Positions 1-11,488 of a stretch of DNA of 64,000 nucleotides are shown here, one piece after another; the first letter of the stretch is position 1, and each line of letters opens with the position of its first letter. Under the pieces are notes generated by a model. That model did no database searches, was not told the origin of the DNA, and was given only the letters and a program-made list of their open reading frames with translations. This DNA comes from Micromonospora echinaurantiaca (lineage in GTDB: Bacteria; Actinomycetota; Actinomycetes; Mycobacteriales; Micromonosporaceae), in contig NZ_LT607750.1 in assembly GCF_900090235.1 (NCBI RefSeq), forward strand, positions 2,430,501 to 2,494,500, given 5' to 3'. The position numbers and the translations under genes are program-made.

Positions 1-612
1 GATGGTCTGCCCGTGCTCGCGTACCGAGTTGCGCAGGAAGTTGAGCACCTCGGCGCCGGCCCGGGAGTCCAGGTTGCCGGTCGGCTCGTCGGCGAAGATC
101 ACCTCGGGGCGGGAGACCAGCGCCCGGGCGCAGGCCACCCGCTGCTGCTGGCCGCCGGAGAGCTGGGCCGGGCGGTGGTCCAGCCGGTCCCGCAGCCCGA
201 CCGTGGCGATCACGGTGTCGTACCAGGCCGGGTCGGGTTTGCGGCCGGCGATCGACAGCGGCAGCAGGATGTTCTCCTTGGCCGTCAGCGTCGGCAGCAG
301 GTTGAACTGCTGGAAGATGAAGCCCACCTTGTCCCGGCGCAGCTTCGTCAGGCCCGAGTCGCCGAGGCCGGTGACCGTGGTGTCGCCGATCGACACGGTG
401 CCCCGGGTGACCGAGTCCAGCCCGGCCAGGCAGTGCATCAGCGTCGACTTGCCCGACCCGGACGGGCCCATGATCGCCGTGAACCGGCCCTGCTCGAACT
501 CCGCGGTCACCCCCCGCAGCGCGACGACCTGCGCCTCGCCGCTGCCGTACACCTTCCACACGTCGTTCGCCCGGGCCGCGGCCTGCGCCTGCCGGCCTAC
601 CGTCGCGGTCAC
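1..612 (-). CDS. ABC transporter ATP-binding protein (LolD/MacB type), 3' end missing
   Basis: This gene encodes the cytoplasmic ATPase of an ABC exporter of the LolD/MacB class, which powers a partner FtsX-like permease. The visible 204 residues include the Walker A motif GPSGSGKST, the Q-loop in [11 protein letters not shown], the signature LSGGQQQR and the Walker B run [10 protein letters not shown]. The C-terminus and presumably the permease gene lie beyond base 1. The start is GTG at 612, preceded by GGAAGAGG. The ATG at 617 hits a stop after two codons. The gene lies downstream of a NarL-type two-component system on the same strand, a common pairing for membrane-stress exporters. Function of the family is certain; the substrate is unknown. 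Confidence 0.93.
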   Translation of the reverse strand, partial: MTATVGRQAQAAARANDVWKVYGSGEAQVVALRGVTAEFEQGRFTAIMGPSGSGKSTLMHCLAGLDSVTRGTVSIGDTTVTGLGDSGLTKLRRDKVGFIFQQFNLLPTLTAKENILLPLSIAGRKPDPAWYDTVIATVGLRDRLDHRPAQLSGGQQQRVACARALVSRPEVIFADEPTGNLDSRAGAEVLNFLRNSVREHGQTI

Positions 613-830
613 GTCATGCACCTCTTCCGTCTGAATTTGATCCGCGCCGCCCCCGCTGGTCCGGCGCGGCAGTCCCCATCATCTGTGCTCCGCGGCGGCG
701 ATCCGTCCGACTCCGGGTGGAAGCGGTGCGGATTTCGCGCTGCGGGTGCCCCCCATCGCCGGCTCAGGGTTGCCCCTGAGGCGGCCACCGGGCCAGCGGG
801 TTTCCGCCGGCCGGGACCGATCCTGCACAC

Positions 831-873
831 TGACGCCGCGTCAGGGTCAACCGCGCCGCGCCGTCTTGCGTCA
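831..873 (-). promoter_or_regulatory. candidate promoter and operator for the ABC ATPase gene
   Basis: On the minus strand a TTGACC (850-845) could be a -35 box. A perfect dyad, TGACGC-N-GCGTCA (831-843), lies just downstream of it and TGACGC is repeated at 873-868. The neighbouring NarL-type regulator is an obvious candidate binder. This is inference from position and symmetry only. Confidence 0.35.
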
Positions 874-931
874 CGGTAGGTGACCACGACAACCGGGGCC
901 GTCGCCCCGCCGGCGGCTCTTCGGGTACGCC

Positions 932-947
932 CCGGGCGGTAGCCCGG
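932..947 (-). terminator. hairpin after the response-regulator gene
   Basis: The arms CCGGGC (932-937) and GCCCGG (942-947) pair perfectly around a 4-base loop. They begin 11 bases beyond the response-regulator stop on the minus strand. The stem is short and has no T-tract. Confidence 0.35.
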
Positions 948-957
948 TGGCCGCGCG

Positions 958-1644
958 CTACGTCCGGGGGCGGACCAGTCCCGACTCGTACGCCAGCACC
1001 ACCGCCTGCACCCGGTCGCGCAGCCCCAGCTTGGTCAGCATGTGCCCGACGTGGGTCTTGATGGTGGTCTCGCTCACCGACAGCGCCCGGGCGATCTCGG
1101 CGTTGGACAGGCCCCGGGCGACGTGCACCAGCACCTCGCGCTCCCGCTCGGTGAGCGCGTCGAGCGCCCGGGGCGGAGTGGCCGCCGGGTCCGGCAGCAC
1201 GTCGGCGAAGCGGTCCAGCAGCCGCTTGAGGATCCGGGGGGCGACCACCGCGTCCCCGCCGGCCACCGTCCGGATCGCCGCCACCAGGTCGTCGGCCGGC
1301 ACGTCCTTGGCCAGGAAGCCGCTCGCCCCGGCCCGCAGCGCCCCGACCACGTACTCGTCGAGGTCGAAGGTGGTCAGGATCAGCACCCGCACCGGCAGCC
1401 GGGCGTCGACGATGGCCCGGGTGGCGGCCACCCCGTCCATCCGGGGCATCCGGATGTCCATCAGCACCACGTCGGGCAGCAGCCGCCGGGACAGCTCCAC
1501 CGCCTCCACGCCGTCGCCGGCCTCGGCGACGATGTCCAGGTCCTCCTCGGCGCCGAGCACCATCCGGAACCCGGTACGCAGCAGCGGCTGGTCGTCGGCG
1601 AGCAGGATCCGCACCGGCCGCGCCGGCGCCGTCGGATCGGTCAT
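958..1644 (-). CDS. NarL/FixJ-family DNA-binding response regulator
   Basis: This is the output half of a two-component system. The receiver domain occupies about residues 11-125, with acidic residues in LLADDQP, the phosphoacceptor Asp63 in LMDIRMP, a conserved Thr in LILTTFD and Lys in FLAKD. A LuxR-type helix-turn-helix follows at about 165-225 (LTEREREVLVHVARGLSNAEIA, shortened here to its family hallmark). At 228 residues it has the family's usual length. The start ATG has a GGGAGAACG ribosome site. It lies 128 bases downstream of its cognate histidine kinase and upstream of an ABC ATPase gene, so it may control that transporter. Confidence 0.96.
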   Translation of the reverse strand: MTDPTAPARPVRILLADDQPLLRTGFRMVLGAEEDLDIVAEAGDGVEAVELSRRLLPDVVLMDIRMPRMDGVAATRAIVDARLPVRVLILTTFDLDEYVVGALRAGASGFLAKDVPADDLVAAIRTVAGGDAVVAPRILKRLLDRFADVLPDPAATPPRALDALTEREREVLVHVARGLSNAEIARALSVSETTIKTHVGHMLTKLGLRDRVQAVVLAYESGLVRPRT

Positions 1645-1672
1645 CGTTCTCCCTGTCCTGCTGTCCCGTTGT

Positions 1673-1702
1673 CCTGTGCCGCTGTACCGCTGTGCCGCTG
1701 TC
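1673..1702. repeat. 8-bp tandem repeat between kinase and regulator genes
   Basis: On the minus strand the unit ACAGCGGC/T repeats three times and begins a fourth copy. It lies in the 128-base spacer between the histidine kinase stop and the response regulator start. Such a repeat could change length by slippage and alter spacing within the operon. Confidence 0.6.
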
Positions 1703-1772
1703 CCCGCCCTGCCGGGCGGTCCCGTCGCCGCGGCCCGCCGGCGCGGGCCGTCGTCGCTGTCGGGGCGCGCCG

Positions 1773-2966
1773 TCAGGCCGGGCGGACGACCGCCGGCTCC
1801 ACCGGAATCCTCGCGTACACCCGGAAGCCCCCGCCGGGGCGCGCCCCGATGCGCAGGACCCCACCGTAGAGGCCGACCCGCTCGCGCATCCCTACCAGTC
1901 CGTGCCCGATCCGGTCGGCCTCGGGCAGCGGCCCGCGCCCGGTGTCGGTCACCTCCACCTCGACCGCGTCGACGCCGAAATCCAACCGCACCTGCGCGGT
2001 CGCCGTCCCGGCGTGCTTGAGCGCGTTGGTCAGCGCCTCCTGGGCGATCCGGTACACGGTCAACGCCACCCCCTGCTCCATCCCGCCGGGGGTGCCCTCG
2101 ACCCGCAGGGTGACCGGCAGGCCCGCCTCGCGCACCTGGTCGACGAGCGCCTCGATGCCGGCCAGCCCCGGCTGCGGAGCCAGCTCGGCGGCCGGCTCGG
2201 CGTCGGTACGCAGCACGTCCAGCAACCGGCGCAGCTCCCGTAGCGTGGCCCGGCCGGTCTCCTCGATGGTGGCGACCGCCTCGTCGGCCGCGTCCGGGTC
2301 ACGCCGCAGGACTCGGCGCGCCCCGGTGGCGAGCACCCCCATCACGCTGACGTGGTGGGCCACCACGTCGTGCAGTTCCCGGGCGATGCGCCGGCGCTCG
2401 TCGGCGACCGCCTGCTCGGCCAGCGCCCGCTGGTTCTCCTCGGCCACCCGGGCGCGCTCCCGCAACGCCTCCGTCGAGGTACGGCGGGCGTGCACGGTAC
2501 GCCCCACCGAGAACGCCACCGCCCCGACCAGCAGGTTGTTCAGCACCAGGTAGGCGGGGCCGATCTCCAGCACGCCGGCCGGCGGCGCCAGCATGTTCAC
2601 CAGCGCCACCGGCAGCCACAGCACGACCGCGGCGGCCAGCGCCTGCCGGACCGGCCGGCGGGCGGCGATGGTGTAGGTGAGCACGATGAAGGTCAACCCC
2701 TGGGTGCCCGGCGCGAAGTCCAGCAGCGCGGGCAGCGCCAGGCTCGCCACCGCCAGGCCCACCGCCGGCCAGGGCGCCACCCGCCGCAGGGCCGCCGGGG
2801 CGGCGCACAGCGCGCTCCAGCCCAGCGCCGCCGGCAGCGGCCGGGGCCACAGCTCGCGCGGGGTGAGCAGGGTGAAGACCGCCTCCGCCACGATCAGGCC
2901 GACGGCGAGCAACGCGTCGGCGGCCAGCGGGTGCCGGCGCGTCCACTCTCTCGGGCCCGAGGTCAT
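1773..2966 (-). CDS. NarL-type sensor histidine kinase (HisKA_3)
   Basis: This membrane sensor kinase has about five hydrophobic segments in its first 160 residues. The HisKA_3 dimerisation region follows, with the phosphorylated His near residue 200 in RELHDVVAHH. A HATPase_c domain near the C-terminus contains the N box (EALTNALKHA) and the G box (DTGRGPLPE). No extracellular sensing domain is evident, so the signal is probably read in the membrane. The start is ATG at 2966, six bases after a TAGCGT box, which suggests a leaderless mRNA. The gene is transcribed with the downstream NarL-family regulator. The signal is not identifiable from sequence. Confidence 0.95.
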   Translation of the reverse strand: MTSGPREWTRRHPLAADALLAVGLIVAEAVFTLLTPRELWPRPLPAALGWSALCAAPAALRRVAPWPAVGLAVASLALPALLDFAPGTQGLTFIVLTYTIAARRPVRQALAAAVVLWLPVALVNMLAPPAGVLEIGPAYLVLNNLLVGAVAFSVGRTVHARRTSTEALRERARVAEENQRALAEQAVADERRRIARELHDVVAHHVSVMGVLATGARRVLRRDPDAADEAVATIEETGRATLRELRRLLDVLRTDAEPAAELAPQPGLAGIEALVDQVREAGLPVTLRVEGTPGGMEQGVALTVYRIAQEALTNALKHAGTATAQVRLDFGVDAVEVEVTDTGRGPLPEADRIGHGLVGMRERVGLYGGVLRIGARPGGGFRVYARIPVEPAVVRPA

Positions 2967-2972
2967 ACCGCG

Positions 2973-2978
2973 ACGCTA
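2973..2978 (-). promoter_or_regulatory. -10 box, leaderless promoter of the histidine kinase
   Basis: TAGCGT lies six bases upstream of the ATG at 2966. That spacing puts transcription initiation at or next to the start codon. Confidence 0.55.
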
Positions 2979-3022
2979 GCCGCCGCGCCGCCGAGGAAAG
3001 ATCGTCGCCGGCGGTGAGGCGG

Positions 3023-3039
3023 CCTCCTCCCTGAGGAGG
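3023..3039 (-). terminator. hairpin after the RecB-like gene
   Basis: CCTCCTC (3023-3029) and GAGGAGG (3033-3039) form a 7-bp stem with a 3-base loop, 55 bases past the RecB-like stop on the minus strand. It is also consistent with chance in GC-rich DNA. Confidence 0.35.
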
Positions 3040-3094
3040 AGACGACCTCGACCGCCCTCAGGGGCAGCTGCGCGGCGCGGTCGGGTGGCGCAGG

Positions 3095-4009
3095 TTATTC
3101 GTCGGCGCCGGGCGGCGCCGGCCGGGAGCGGGCGTCGCGCAGCGGATCCGCCGCCGGCTCCGGAGTGGGAAAGGGCGGCGGAGTGCCGCCGAAGCTCGGG
3201 CAGAGCGCCTGGTGGCTGCACCAGTCGCAGAGCCGGCTCGGCCGGGGGCGGAAATCCTGCTGGGCGGTGGCCTGCTCGATCGCCCGCCACAGCGCCACCA
3301 CCGTGCGCTCGAAGCGGAGCAGCTCGTCGGCGTCCGGCGCGTAGTCGCAGACCTCCGCGTCCTTGAGGTAGAGCAGCCGGAGCACCCGGGGGACCACACC
3401 GCGGGTGCGCCACAGCACCAGCGCGTAGAACTTCAGCTGGAACAGCGCGCGGGCCTCGAACGCCTCCCGCGGCGCGCCGCCGGTCTTGTAGTCGACCACC
3501 CGCAGCGCGCCGTCCGGCGCGACGTCGAGCCGGTCGAGGTAGCCCCGGATGAGCAGCTCGTCGTCGACCACCGCGGAGATCAGGCTCTCCCGCTCGGCCG
3601 GCTCCAGCCGGCGCGGATCCTCCACCGCGAAGTAGCCCTCCAGCAGCGCCGCGGCCGAGCGGAGGAACTCGGCCACGGCCGGGTCGTCGCCCTCGGCGAA
3701 CAGCCCGGCCAGCTCCGGCTGCTCGGTGACCAGCCGGTCCCACTGGGGGGCGACCAGGTCACCGGCGGCGTCCGGGGTGCGGCCGCCGGCCGGCAGGTCG
3801 AACAGCCGCTCCAGCACCGCGTGCACCAGCGTGCCCCGGGCCTGCTCGACGGTGGGCCGCTCGGGCAGCCGGTCGATGCTGCGGAACCGGTAGAGCAGCG
3901 GGCAGGTCTTGAAATCCGCCGCCCGCGACGGCGACAGCGAGGCCCGTACCGTCGCCGGCACCTCCGCCGGGGCCGCGGGCTGCTGGGTGATCACCGGTTC
4001 CGCCGTCAT
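3095..4009 (-). CDS. RecB-family (PD-(D/E)XK) exonuclease-like protein
   Basis: This 304-residue protein is a stand-alone RecB/AddB/Cas4-type nuclease domain. The catalytic core appears as GTLVHAVLERL (His), GYLDRLDV (Asp) and VVDYKTG (Asp and Lys). A C-terminal cysteine group in LCDWCSHQALCP, together with an early Cys in FKTCPLL, matches the four-Cys iron-sulfur staple of this family. The start is ATG at 4009, preceded by TAACCT at seven bases; the longer reading to 4045 lacks such a signal. It is divergent from the M50 protease gene, as in other actinobacterial mpa neighbourhoods. Its biological role is unknown. Confidence 0.85.
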   Translation of the reverse strand: MTAEPVITQQPAAPAEVPATVRASLSPSRAADFKTCPLLYRFRSIDRLPERPTVEQARGTLVHAVLERLFDLPAGGRTPDAAGDLVAPQWDRLVTEQPELAGLFAEGDDPAVAEFLRSAAALLEGYFAVEDPRRLEPAERESLISAVVDDELLIRGYLDRLDVAPDGALRVVDYKTGGAPREAFEARALFQLKFYALVLWRTRGVVPRVLRLLYLKDAEVCDYAPDADELLRFERTVVALWRAIEQATAQQDFRPRPSRLCDWCSHQALCPSFGGTPPPFPTPEPAADPLRDARSRPAPPGADE

Positions 4010-4016
4010 GCCCGGA

Positions 4017-4022
4017 AGGTTA
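4017..4022 (-). promoter_or_regulatory. -10 box, leaderless promoter of the RecB-like gene
   Basis: On the minus strand TAACCT lies seven bases upstream of the ATG at 4009. It is one half of a divergent promoter pair with the box at 4083. Confidence 0.5.
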
Positions 4023-4082
4023 GGGCACCGGTGTGACACCGCCACGGCCCGCCGCGCCGCGCGCCGCGACGGGCCCGGTCCG

Positions 4083-6269
<2,187 letters not shown>

Positions 6270-6421
6270 CGGCGGAATGGGGCGGCTGGGAGTGAACGGG
6301 TGGATCCCGCCGGTCGGTGCGGGCCGGTGGTGCGACCCTCGGACGGTGGCATGAGCGAGCGGATCGGCGGGCTCGGCGCGGTGGTGTCCCGTGCCGGCGC
6401 GTGGCGGGGCGGAGTGCCGGC

Positions 6422-6994
6422 ATGAGCCGGCCCGGCTTCGGTGGCGGCGACCTGCCGGCGGTGTTCCCGGACTGGTCGCCCTACCAGGATCTCGAGTCGG
6501 CGGCCCGGGCCTACCTGCGGGACCCGGACGTGGCGCTGGAGGCGCTCGGCGGGGTGCTGCGCGGGGCGTCGGTGCTCGGCTTCACCCTGGAACGCTTCGT
6601 CAACGAGGTGAACGGGGTGTGGCAGGAGGTCGTGGTCTGCGACGGCAGCCGGCTCGTCCTCTGGCACGGCGAGGACGTCCCGCCGGGGGAGGGGCCGCCC
6701 GGGTCGATGACCTCCTCGCTGCGGGTGGTGCCGGTCTCCTCGGTCACCGAGGTGGGCTGCCGGCGCCGGCTCACCCGGGGCGACAACGGCGAGATCCGGG
6801 TCGACAGCATCGACGTCTACCTGCTGCTGACCTCGCTCGACGAGGCCCCGCCGAGCGAGGAGATGGCGGGCGCGCCGCGGCACGACGCGCTGCGCTTCGG
6901 CAAGACCCTCGACGACGGCGGCGCCGGGCAGATCGCCCGGCTGGAGGAGTTCGCCCGGCTGGTCGCCTCGGTGGTCGGGCGTCCGCTGCTCTGA
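6422..6994 (+). CDS. Conserved hypothetical protein near mpa
   Basis: I do not recognise a named domain in this 190-residue protein. It is soluble and acidic, with no signal peptide or membrane segment. It begins with a Gly/Pro-rich stretch followed by a mixed alpha/beta region. The start ATG at 6422 has GGAG seven bases upstream, so the longer reading from 6317 is unlikely. It follows trmI by 152 bases on the same strand and precedes a strong hairpin. Its coding character (C/G-ending codons throughout) supports a real gene. Position beside trmI and mpa suggests a protein-quality or translation role, but this is only context. Confidence 0.8.
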   Translation: MSRPGFGGGDLPAVFPDWSPYQDLESAARAYLRDPDVALEALGGVLRGASVLGFTLERFVNEVNGVWQEVVVCDGSRLVLWHGEDVPPGEGPPGSMTSSLRVVPVSSVTEVGCRRRLTRGDNGEIRVDSIDVYLLLTSLDEAPPSEEMAGAPRHDALRFGKTLDDGGAGQIARLEEFARLVASVVGRPLL

Positions 6995-6995
6995 G

Positions 6996-7023
6996 CCGGC
7001 GGCGGGACGCCGGCCGCCGCCGG
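6996..7023. terminator. bidirectional hairpin between convergent genes
   Basis: CCGGCGGCGG (6996-7005) and CCGCCGCCGG (7014-7023) make a perfect 10-bp stem. It begins right after the stop of the hypothetical gene and lies downstream of the convergent ferredoxin gene. Confidence 0.6.
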
Positions 7024-7105
7024 ACACTGGCCGGGCAGCGGTCAGCCGTCGGAAGGCCGATCGTGGTGTGGTGGCGGGTGGTCGCCGGCCGGCGGCGCGG
7101 CGGGG

Positions 7106-7414
7106 TCAGTCGTCGGCGTCGGGGCCGGCGACCTCGACGCCGTCGCTGTCGCGCACCACGTGGATGCACTCGCCCGGGCACTCGCGCGCCGAGTCGATCA
7201 CCTCGAGGCGCAGGTGGGCGGGGACGTCGACCCGGTCGCCCGGGGCCTGCCGCAGCTCGCCGTCGGGGCCCTTGACGTACGCCAGGCCGTCGACGTCGAA
7301 CTCGAAGACCTCCGGCGCGTACTGCACGCACAGCCCGTCGCCGGTGCAGAGGTCCTGGTCCACCCAGACCGTCAGCTGGTCGGTCGCGACCTCGGCCACG
7401 GGTGCACCCCCCAT
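7106..7414 (-). CDS. Small ferredoxin (3Fe-4S/4Fe-4S type)
   Basis: This 102-residue electron carrier has the cluster cysteines C-x5-C in DLCTGDGLC and a C-terminal CPGEC, with the usual hydrophobic APEVFEFD strand between them. The pattern matches the short actinobacterial ferredoxins that serve cytochromes P450 and other oxidoreductases. ATG at 7414 is preceded by GGGAG; a GTG at 7399 with GGGGGG upstream is an alternative that would remove five residues. The gene points away from mpa, and no redox partner is adjacent, so its partner enzyme cannot be named. Confidence 0.9.
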   Translation of the reverse strand: MGGAPVAEVATDQLTVWVDQDLCTGDGLCVQYAPEVFEFDVDGLAYVKGPDGELRQAPGDRVDVPAHLRLEVIDSARECPGECIHVVRDSDGVEVAGPDADD

Positions 7415-7534
7415 GTTCTCCCGTCCCACGCCCCGACGGTACCCGAACGCCCGTACGGCCCCACCGGCCCACCCTTGGCGATCAAGGTTCGGTGACGAGG
7501 GCGTTGCGCGGGACCGAATCGGCCTCATAGCGGC

Positions 7535-7540
7535 TAGTGT
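7535..7540 (+). promoter_or_regulatory. -10 box of mpa
   Basis: TAGTGT lies 37 bases upstream of the mpa GTG. The resulting leader of about 30 bases carries a GGGGAGGTG ribosome site, unlike the leaderless genes nearby. Confidence 0.45.
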
Positions 7541-7577
7541 TAGGGCAGAACGTTCAAGCCCCCCGGGGAGGTGGGAC

Positions 7578-9359
7578 GTGGCACGCAGCGACGACGCGGA
7601 CTCGCGCGCCGCACGGTGGGAGAAGGAGGCCCACGATCTCTCCACGCAGGTCGCGTTCCTGCAAGAGGAACTCGCTCTGGTGCGGCGCAAGTTGACCGAA
7701 AGCCCCCGACACGTCCGGCAGCTCGAAGAGCGGCTGGCGGCCACCCAGGCACAGTTGGCGCGGCTGACCGAGAACAACGACCGGCTCGTGAGCACTCTCA
7801 AGGAGGCTCGCGCGCAGATCGTGACGCTCAAGGAGGAGATCGACCGCCTCGCGCAACCGCCGAGTGGCTACGGCGTCTTCCTGGCGCGGCACGACGACGG
7901 CACGGTGGACGTCTTCACCGGCGGCCGCAAGCTCCGGGTGGCCGTCTCGCCCTCGCTCGACGTGGCCGAGCTGCGGCGCGGCCAGGAGGTGCTGCTCAAC
8001 GACGCGCTCAACATCGTCGACGCGTTCGGCTTCGAGCGGGTCGGCGAGGTGGTGATGCTCAAGGAGGTCCTCGAGAGCCCCGGCGGCGCTCCGGGCGACC
8101 GGGCGCTGGTGGTCTCGCACTCCGACGAGGAACGGATCGTCCACCTGGCCGACTCCCTGATCGGTTCGCCGATCCGGGCCGGCGACTCGCTCATGATCGA
8201 ACCGCGGTCGGCGTACGCGTACGAGCGGATCCCCAAGAGCGAGGTCGAGGAACTGGTGCTGGAGGAGGTGCCGGACGTCGACTACACCGACATCGGCGGC
8301 CTCCACGCGCAGATCGAGCAGATCCGCGACGCGGTGGAACTGCCCTTCCTGCACGCCGACCTGTTCCGCGAGCACCAGCTCCGCCCGCCGAAGGGGATAC
8401 TGCTCTACGGCCCACCCGGCTGCGGCAAGACGCTGATCGCCAAGGCGGTGGCCAACTCGCTGGCCAAGAAGATCGCCGAACGCCGGGGCGAGGAGAAGCA
8501 CACCAGCTACTTCCTCAACATCAAGGGCCCGGAGCTGCTCAACAAGTACGTCGGCGAGACCGAGCGGCACATCCGGCTGATCTTCCAGCGGGCCCGGGAG
8601 AAGGCCGGCGAGGGCACCCCGGTGATCGTGTTCTTCGACGAGATGGACTCGGTCTTCCGCACCCGCGGCTCGGGCGTCTCCTCGGACGTGGAGAACACCA
8701 TCGTCCCGCAGCTGCTCAGCGAGATCGACGGCGTCGAGGGCCTGGAGAACGTCATCGTCATCGGCGCCTCCAACCGGGAAGACATGATCGACCCGGCGAT
8801 CCTGCGGCCCGGCCGGCTCGACGTGAAGATCAAGATCGAGCGGCCGGACGCCGAGGCGGCCAAGGACATCTTCTCCAAGTACATCCTCTCCGGGCTGCCG
8901 CTGCACCCGGACGACCTGGCCGAGCACGGCGGCGACCCCCAGGCCACCGTCGCGGCCATGATCGACGCGGTCGTGCTGCGGATGTACTCGGAGACCGAGG
9001 AGAACCGCTTCCTCGAGGTCACCTACGCCAACGGCGACAAGGAAGTCCTCTACTTCAAGGACTTCAACTCCGGCGCGATGATCCAGAACATCGTCGACCG
9101 GGGCAAGAAGATGGCCATCAAGGAGTTCCTCACCTCCGGCCGCAAGGGGCTGCGCCTGCAGCACCTGCTCGACGCCTGCGTCGACGAGTTCCGCGAGAAC
9201 GAGGACCTGCCCAACACCACCAACCCGGACGACTGGGCCCGCATCTCCGGCAAGAAGGGGGAGCGGATCGTCTACATCCGTACCCTCGTCTCCGGCGGCA
9301 AGGGCGCCGAGGCCGGCCGGTCCATCGAGACCGCCAGCAACACCGGCCAGTACCTGTAA
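7578..9359 (+). CDS. mpa: Proteasomal AAA ATPase Mpa/ARC
   Basis: Mpa is the hexameric unfoldase that recognises Pup and feeds pupylated proteins into the 20S proteasome. The 593-residue protein has an N-terminal coiled coil at about 10-95 that binds Pup, then the OB-fold region. The AAA module carries Walker A GPPGCGKT near 280, Walker B FFDEMDSV near 353 and an arginine-finger region in LRPGRLD. It ends in QYL, the penultimate-tyrosine tail that docks into the proteasome alpha ring. The start is GTG at 7578 behind GGAGGTG; the frame remains open upstream to 7068. A 14-bp hairpin follows. Confidence 0.98.
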   Translation: MARSDDADSRAARWEKEAHDLSTQVAFLQEELALVRRKLTESPRHVRQLEERLAATQAQLARLTENNDRLVSTLKEARAQIVTLKEEIDRLAQPPSGYGVFLARHDDGTVDVFTGGRKLRVAVSPSLDVAELRRGQEVLLNDALNIVDAFGFERVGEVVMLKEVLESPGGAPGDRALVVSHSDEERIVHLADSLIGSPIRAGDSLMIEPRSAYAYERIPKSEVEELVLEEVPDVDYTDIGGLHAQIEQIRDAVELPFLHADLFREHQLRPPKGILLYGPPGCGKTLIAKAVANSLAKKIAERRGEEKHTSYFLNIKGPELLNKYVGETERHIRLIFQRAREKAGEGTPVIVFFDEMDSVFRTRGSGVSSDVENTIVPQLLSEIDGVEGLENVIVIGASNREDMIDPAILRPGRLDVKIKIERPDAEAAKDIFSKYILSGLPLHPDDLAEHGGDPQATVAAMIDAVVLRMYSETEENRFLEVTYANGDKEVLYFKDFNSGAMIQNIVDRGKKMAIKEFLTSGRKGLRLQHLLDACVDEFRENEDLPNTTNPDDWARISGKKGERIVYIRTLVSGGKGAEAGRSIETASNTGQYL

Positions 9360-9368
9360 CACCCGAGT

Positions 9369-9400
9369 CGACGGGCCCGCGGCACGCCGCGGGCCCGTCG
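9369..9400 (+). terminator. strong hairpin after mpa
   Basis: CGACGGGCCCGCGG (9369-9382) pairs perfectly with 9387-9400 around a CACG loop, starting ten bases past the mpa stop. It separates mpa from the membrane-protein gene and dop. Confidence 0.75.
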
Positions 9401-9505
9401 CCGTACCACCGGATGTCCACCCGGCCGGCGCGCGTCCGCCGGGCGGGATGCCGGGCCCGTCGGTAAGCTTCCGGGCACCGCTTCGCCGACCCGCCGAGGA
9501 ACCGC

Positions 9506-11488
9506 GTGCCGTCCGAGCTCACCGTCGTCGACCCGCCGGCCACCCCGGCGGCCGAGCCGACCCACCCGGCGACCCGCCGCCGACGCACCGCCGCGCTGGT
9601 GGCCGCGGCGCTGCTGGCGGCCTGGCTGGCCCCCGTCGTGGCGTACGCGACGCACCGCACGTGGCTGCTGCCACCGCTGCTCCTGCTCGGCACCGCGAGC
9701 CTGCTGCGCGGCGGCCGCACCCTGCTCGACCGGCTGCTGCTGGCCACCATGCTGCTGCTCGGCGCGACCACCGCGGCGGGCCTGCTCTTCGCGGTCTGGC
9801 CCTGGGGGCTGCATCCGGTACCGGTCAACGGCACCGCCCTCACCGTGCTCGTGCTCGCCGCCGTGGCCACCGGCCGCCGCCCCCGGCTGCCCCGGCCGGG
9901 CTGGGTCGACCTGTTCCCGGTCCTCGGCACCGCCGCACTCGTCGGCTACCTCGCCCAACCGCTGCTGCGCGCCGGCGACCTCGCCACCCGGTTGACCCTG
10001 CTCGGCCGCGGCGAGGACAACTACCGCCACCTCGCCCTCTTCGACGTCGTCGGCCGCGCCGGCGGCTACGTCTTCGTCGACCCGGCCGCCGCCCGGGAAC
10101 AGATCGTCTCCGCCCTCGTCCACTACCCGCAGGGCTGGCACCTGACCACCGCCCTGCTCGACGGCCACCTCACCCCGATCGGCGCCGCCGCCCGCGGCGC
10201 CGGCGCCGTCGAGCCCTACCTGTGGTGGACCGTCGCCGGCTTCGGCCTGCTCACTCTCACCCTGCTCTGGGTCGCCCAGCGGATCCCCGGCCCGCTGCAC
10301 CCCCTGCACCGCACGGTGCTCACCGTCGTCGTCGGCGCCCTGATCCTCGGCACCCAACTGCCGCGGCTGCTCATCGCCGGCTACCCCACCGAGGTGCTCG
10401 GCCTGACCCTCGCCGTCGCCCTGGCCGGCCTCGTCATCCGGCCGCTGGCCGGCACCCGGGAACAACTCGTCCTGCTGGGCGCCCTGCTGACCGGCATCGG
10501 CTTCAGCTACTACCTCTTCCTGCCCGCCGCCGCCGTGCTGGCGCTGTGCTGGTTCGCCGGCCACTGGCGGGAGGCGCTGCGCGCCTGGCCCACCCTGCTC
10601 GCCGTCGCCCTCGCCACCGTCCCCCTCGCCGCCACCACGCCCCTGCTGGGCCTGCTCCGCGCCGACCACGCCGAGGCGCTCGCCGCCCCGATCGGCCGGG
10701 ACGTCACCCAGACCTGGCGCGCCCTGCTCTGGCTCGGCGGGCTGGTCGTGCTCGCCCTGGTCGTCCAGGTCCGCCGCAGCGACCGCGCCTGGCGCCGCAC
10801 CCTGCTGGTCATGCTCGTCGGCGCCGGCTTCGCCCTCGCCATCGCGCAGGCCAGCATCAACGCCGGCGGGCAGCCCGCGTACTACTTCAACAAGGCCGGC
10901 CACCTGGCCACCGCGCTGTTCATCGTCGGCACCGCCGGCCTGGTCCGGCTGCTGCCCACCCCGCGCCGCGACCGCGGGCTGCCCCGACGGGTCGGCACCA
11001 CCGCGGCGGCGGCCGTCACCGGCGTCGCGCTCGCCGCCACCGCCGTCACCTACTGCGGTGTAACCGGCTGGCACCGCGGCATCCTGGTCACCGACGAGTG
11101 GACCTGGGCGCAGCGCTGGGTGCACCAGCACCTCGAACAGCCCGTCCGCGCCGCGGTGGTGTGCGCGGAGGTCGACCGGGCCTACCCGCCGGTGCCCTGG
11201 GCCACCACCTTCATCCTCGACCGCGGTCCCTACCGCTCCTACCTGGAGGGGCTCTGCCTCTCCGCCCTGCAGGGCACCACCGCGCAGAGCGAGCCCGGCG
11301 TCTACGGCATGGTCTTCCTCGAACCCGACCGCACCCGGGAGATGCTGCGCCGCACGCCCGGACCGGTCCGGTTCGTGGTCACCGACCCGGGCGCCCGGCG
11401 GCGGGTGGAGAAACTGCTCATCGCCGAACCGGAACTGCACCGCCGGGTCACCGTCGAGGTCATGCTGATCCCCGAGCCGTACCGCTGA
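9506..11488 (+). CDS. Large polytopic membrane protein of unknown function
   Basis: This 660-residue protein has about a dozen hydrophobic segments between residues 27 and 520. A soluble extracytoplasmic C-terminal domain of roughly 130 residues begins near the last membrane segment. The layout resembles GT-C glycosyltransferases or related lipid-sugar enzymes. I see no diagnostic catalytic motif, although acidic residues follow a membrane segment in GRGEDNYRHL. The start is GTG at 9506 with GAGGAA upstream. Its codons end in C unusually often compared with neighbours. It lies between mpa and dop on the same strand but has a hairpin on its upstream side, so a direct proteasome role is unproven. 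Confidence 0.8.
   Translation: MPSELTVVDPPATPAAEPTHPATRRRRTAALVAAALLAAWLAPVVAYATHRTWLLPPLLLLGTASLLRGGRTLLDRLLLATMLLLGATTAAGLLFAVWPWGLHPVPVNGTALTVLVLAAVATGRRPRLPRPGWVDLFPVLGTAALVGYLAQPLLRAGDLATRLTLLGRGEDNYRHLALFDVVGRAGGYVFVDPAAAREQIVSALVHYPQGWHLTTALLDGHLTPIGAAARGAGAVEPYLWWTVAGFGLLTLTLLWVAQRIPGPLHPLHRTVLTVVVGALILGTQLPRLLIAGYPTEVLGLTLAVALAGLVIRPLAGTREQLVLLGALLTGIGFSYYLFLPAAAVLALCWFAGHWREALRAWPTLLAVALATVPLAATTPLLGLLRADHAEALAAPIGRDVTQTWRALLWLGGLVVLALVVQVRRSDRAWRRTLLVMLVGAGFALAIAQASINAGGQPAYYFNKAGHLATALFIVGTAGLVRLLPTPRRDRGLPRRVGTTAAAAVTGVALAATAVTYCGVTGWHRGILVTDEWTWAQRWVHQHLEQPVRAAVVCAEVDRAYPPVPWATTFILDRGPYRSYLEGLCLSALQGTTAQSEPGVYGMVFLEPDRTREMLRRTPGPVRFVVTDPGARRRVEKLLIAEPELHRRVTVEVMLIPEPYR

Larger units (their letters stand above)
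613..957. other. 345-bp intergenic region upstream of the ABC ATPase gene
   Basis: I see no credible gene in this stretch. It holds a hairpin near the response-regulator stop (932-947) and, on the minus strand, a promoter-like TTGACC at 850-845. It also holds a TGACGC/GCGTCA dyad at 831-843 with a further half-site at 868-873. The long leader suggests that the ABC gene has its own regulated promoter. Confidence 0.6.

Noticed and set aside
7554..9362. A 602-codon minus-strand frame opposite mpa
   Set aside because: It is a reading shadow of mpa; the plus-strand protein has complete AAA motifs.
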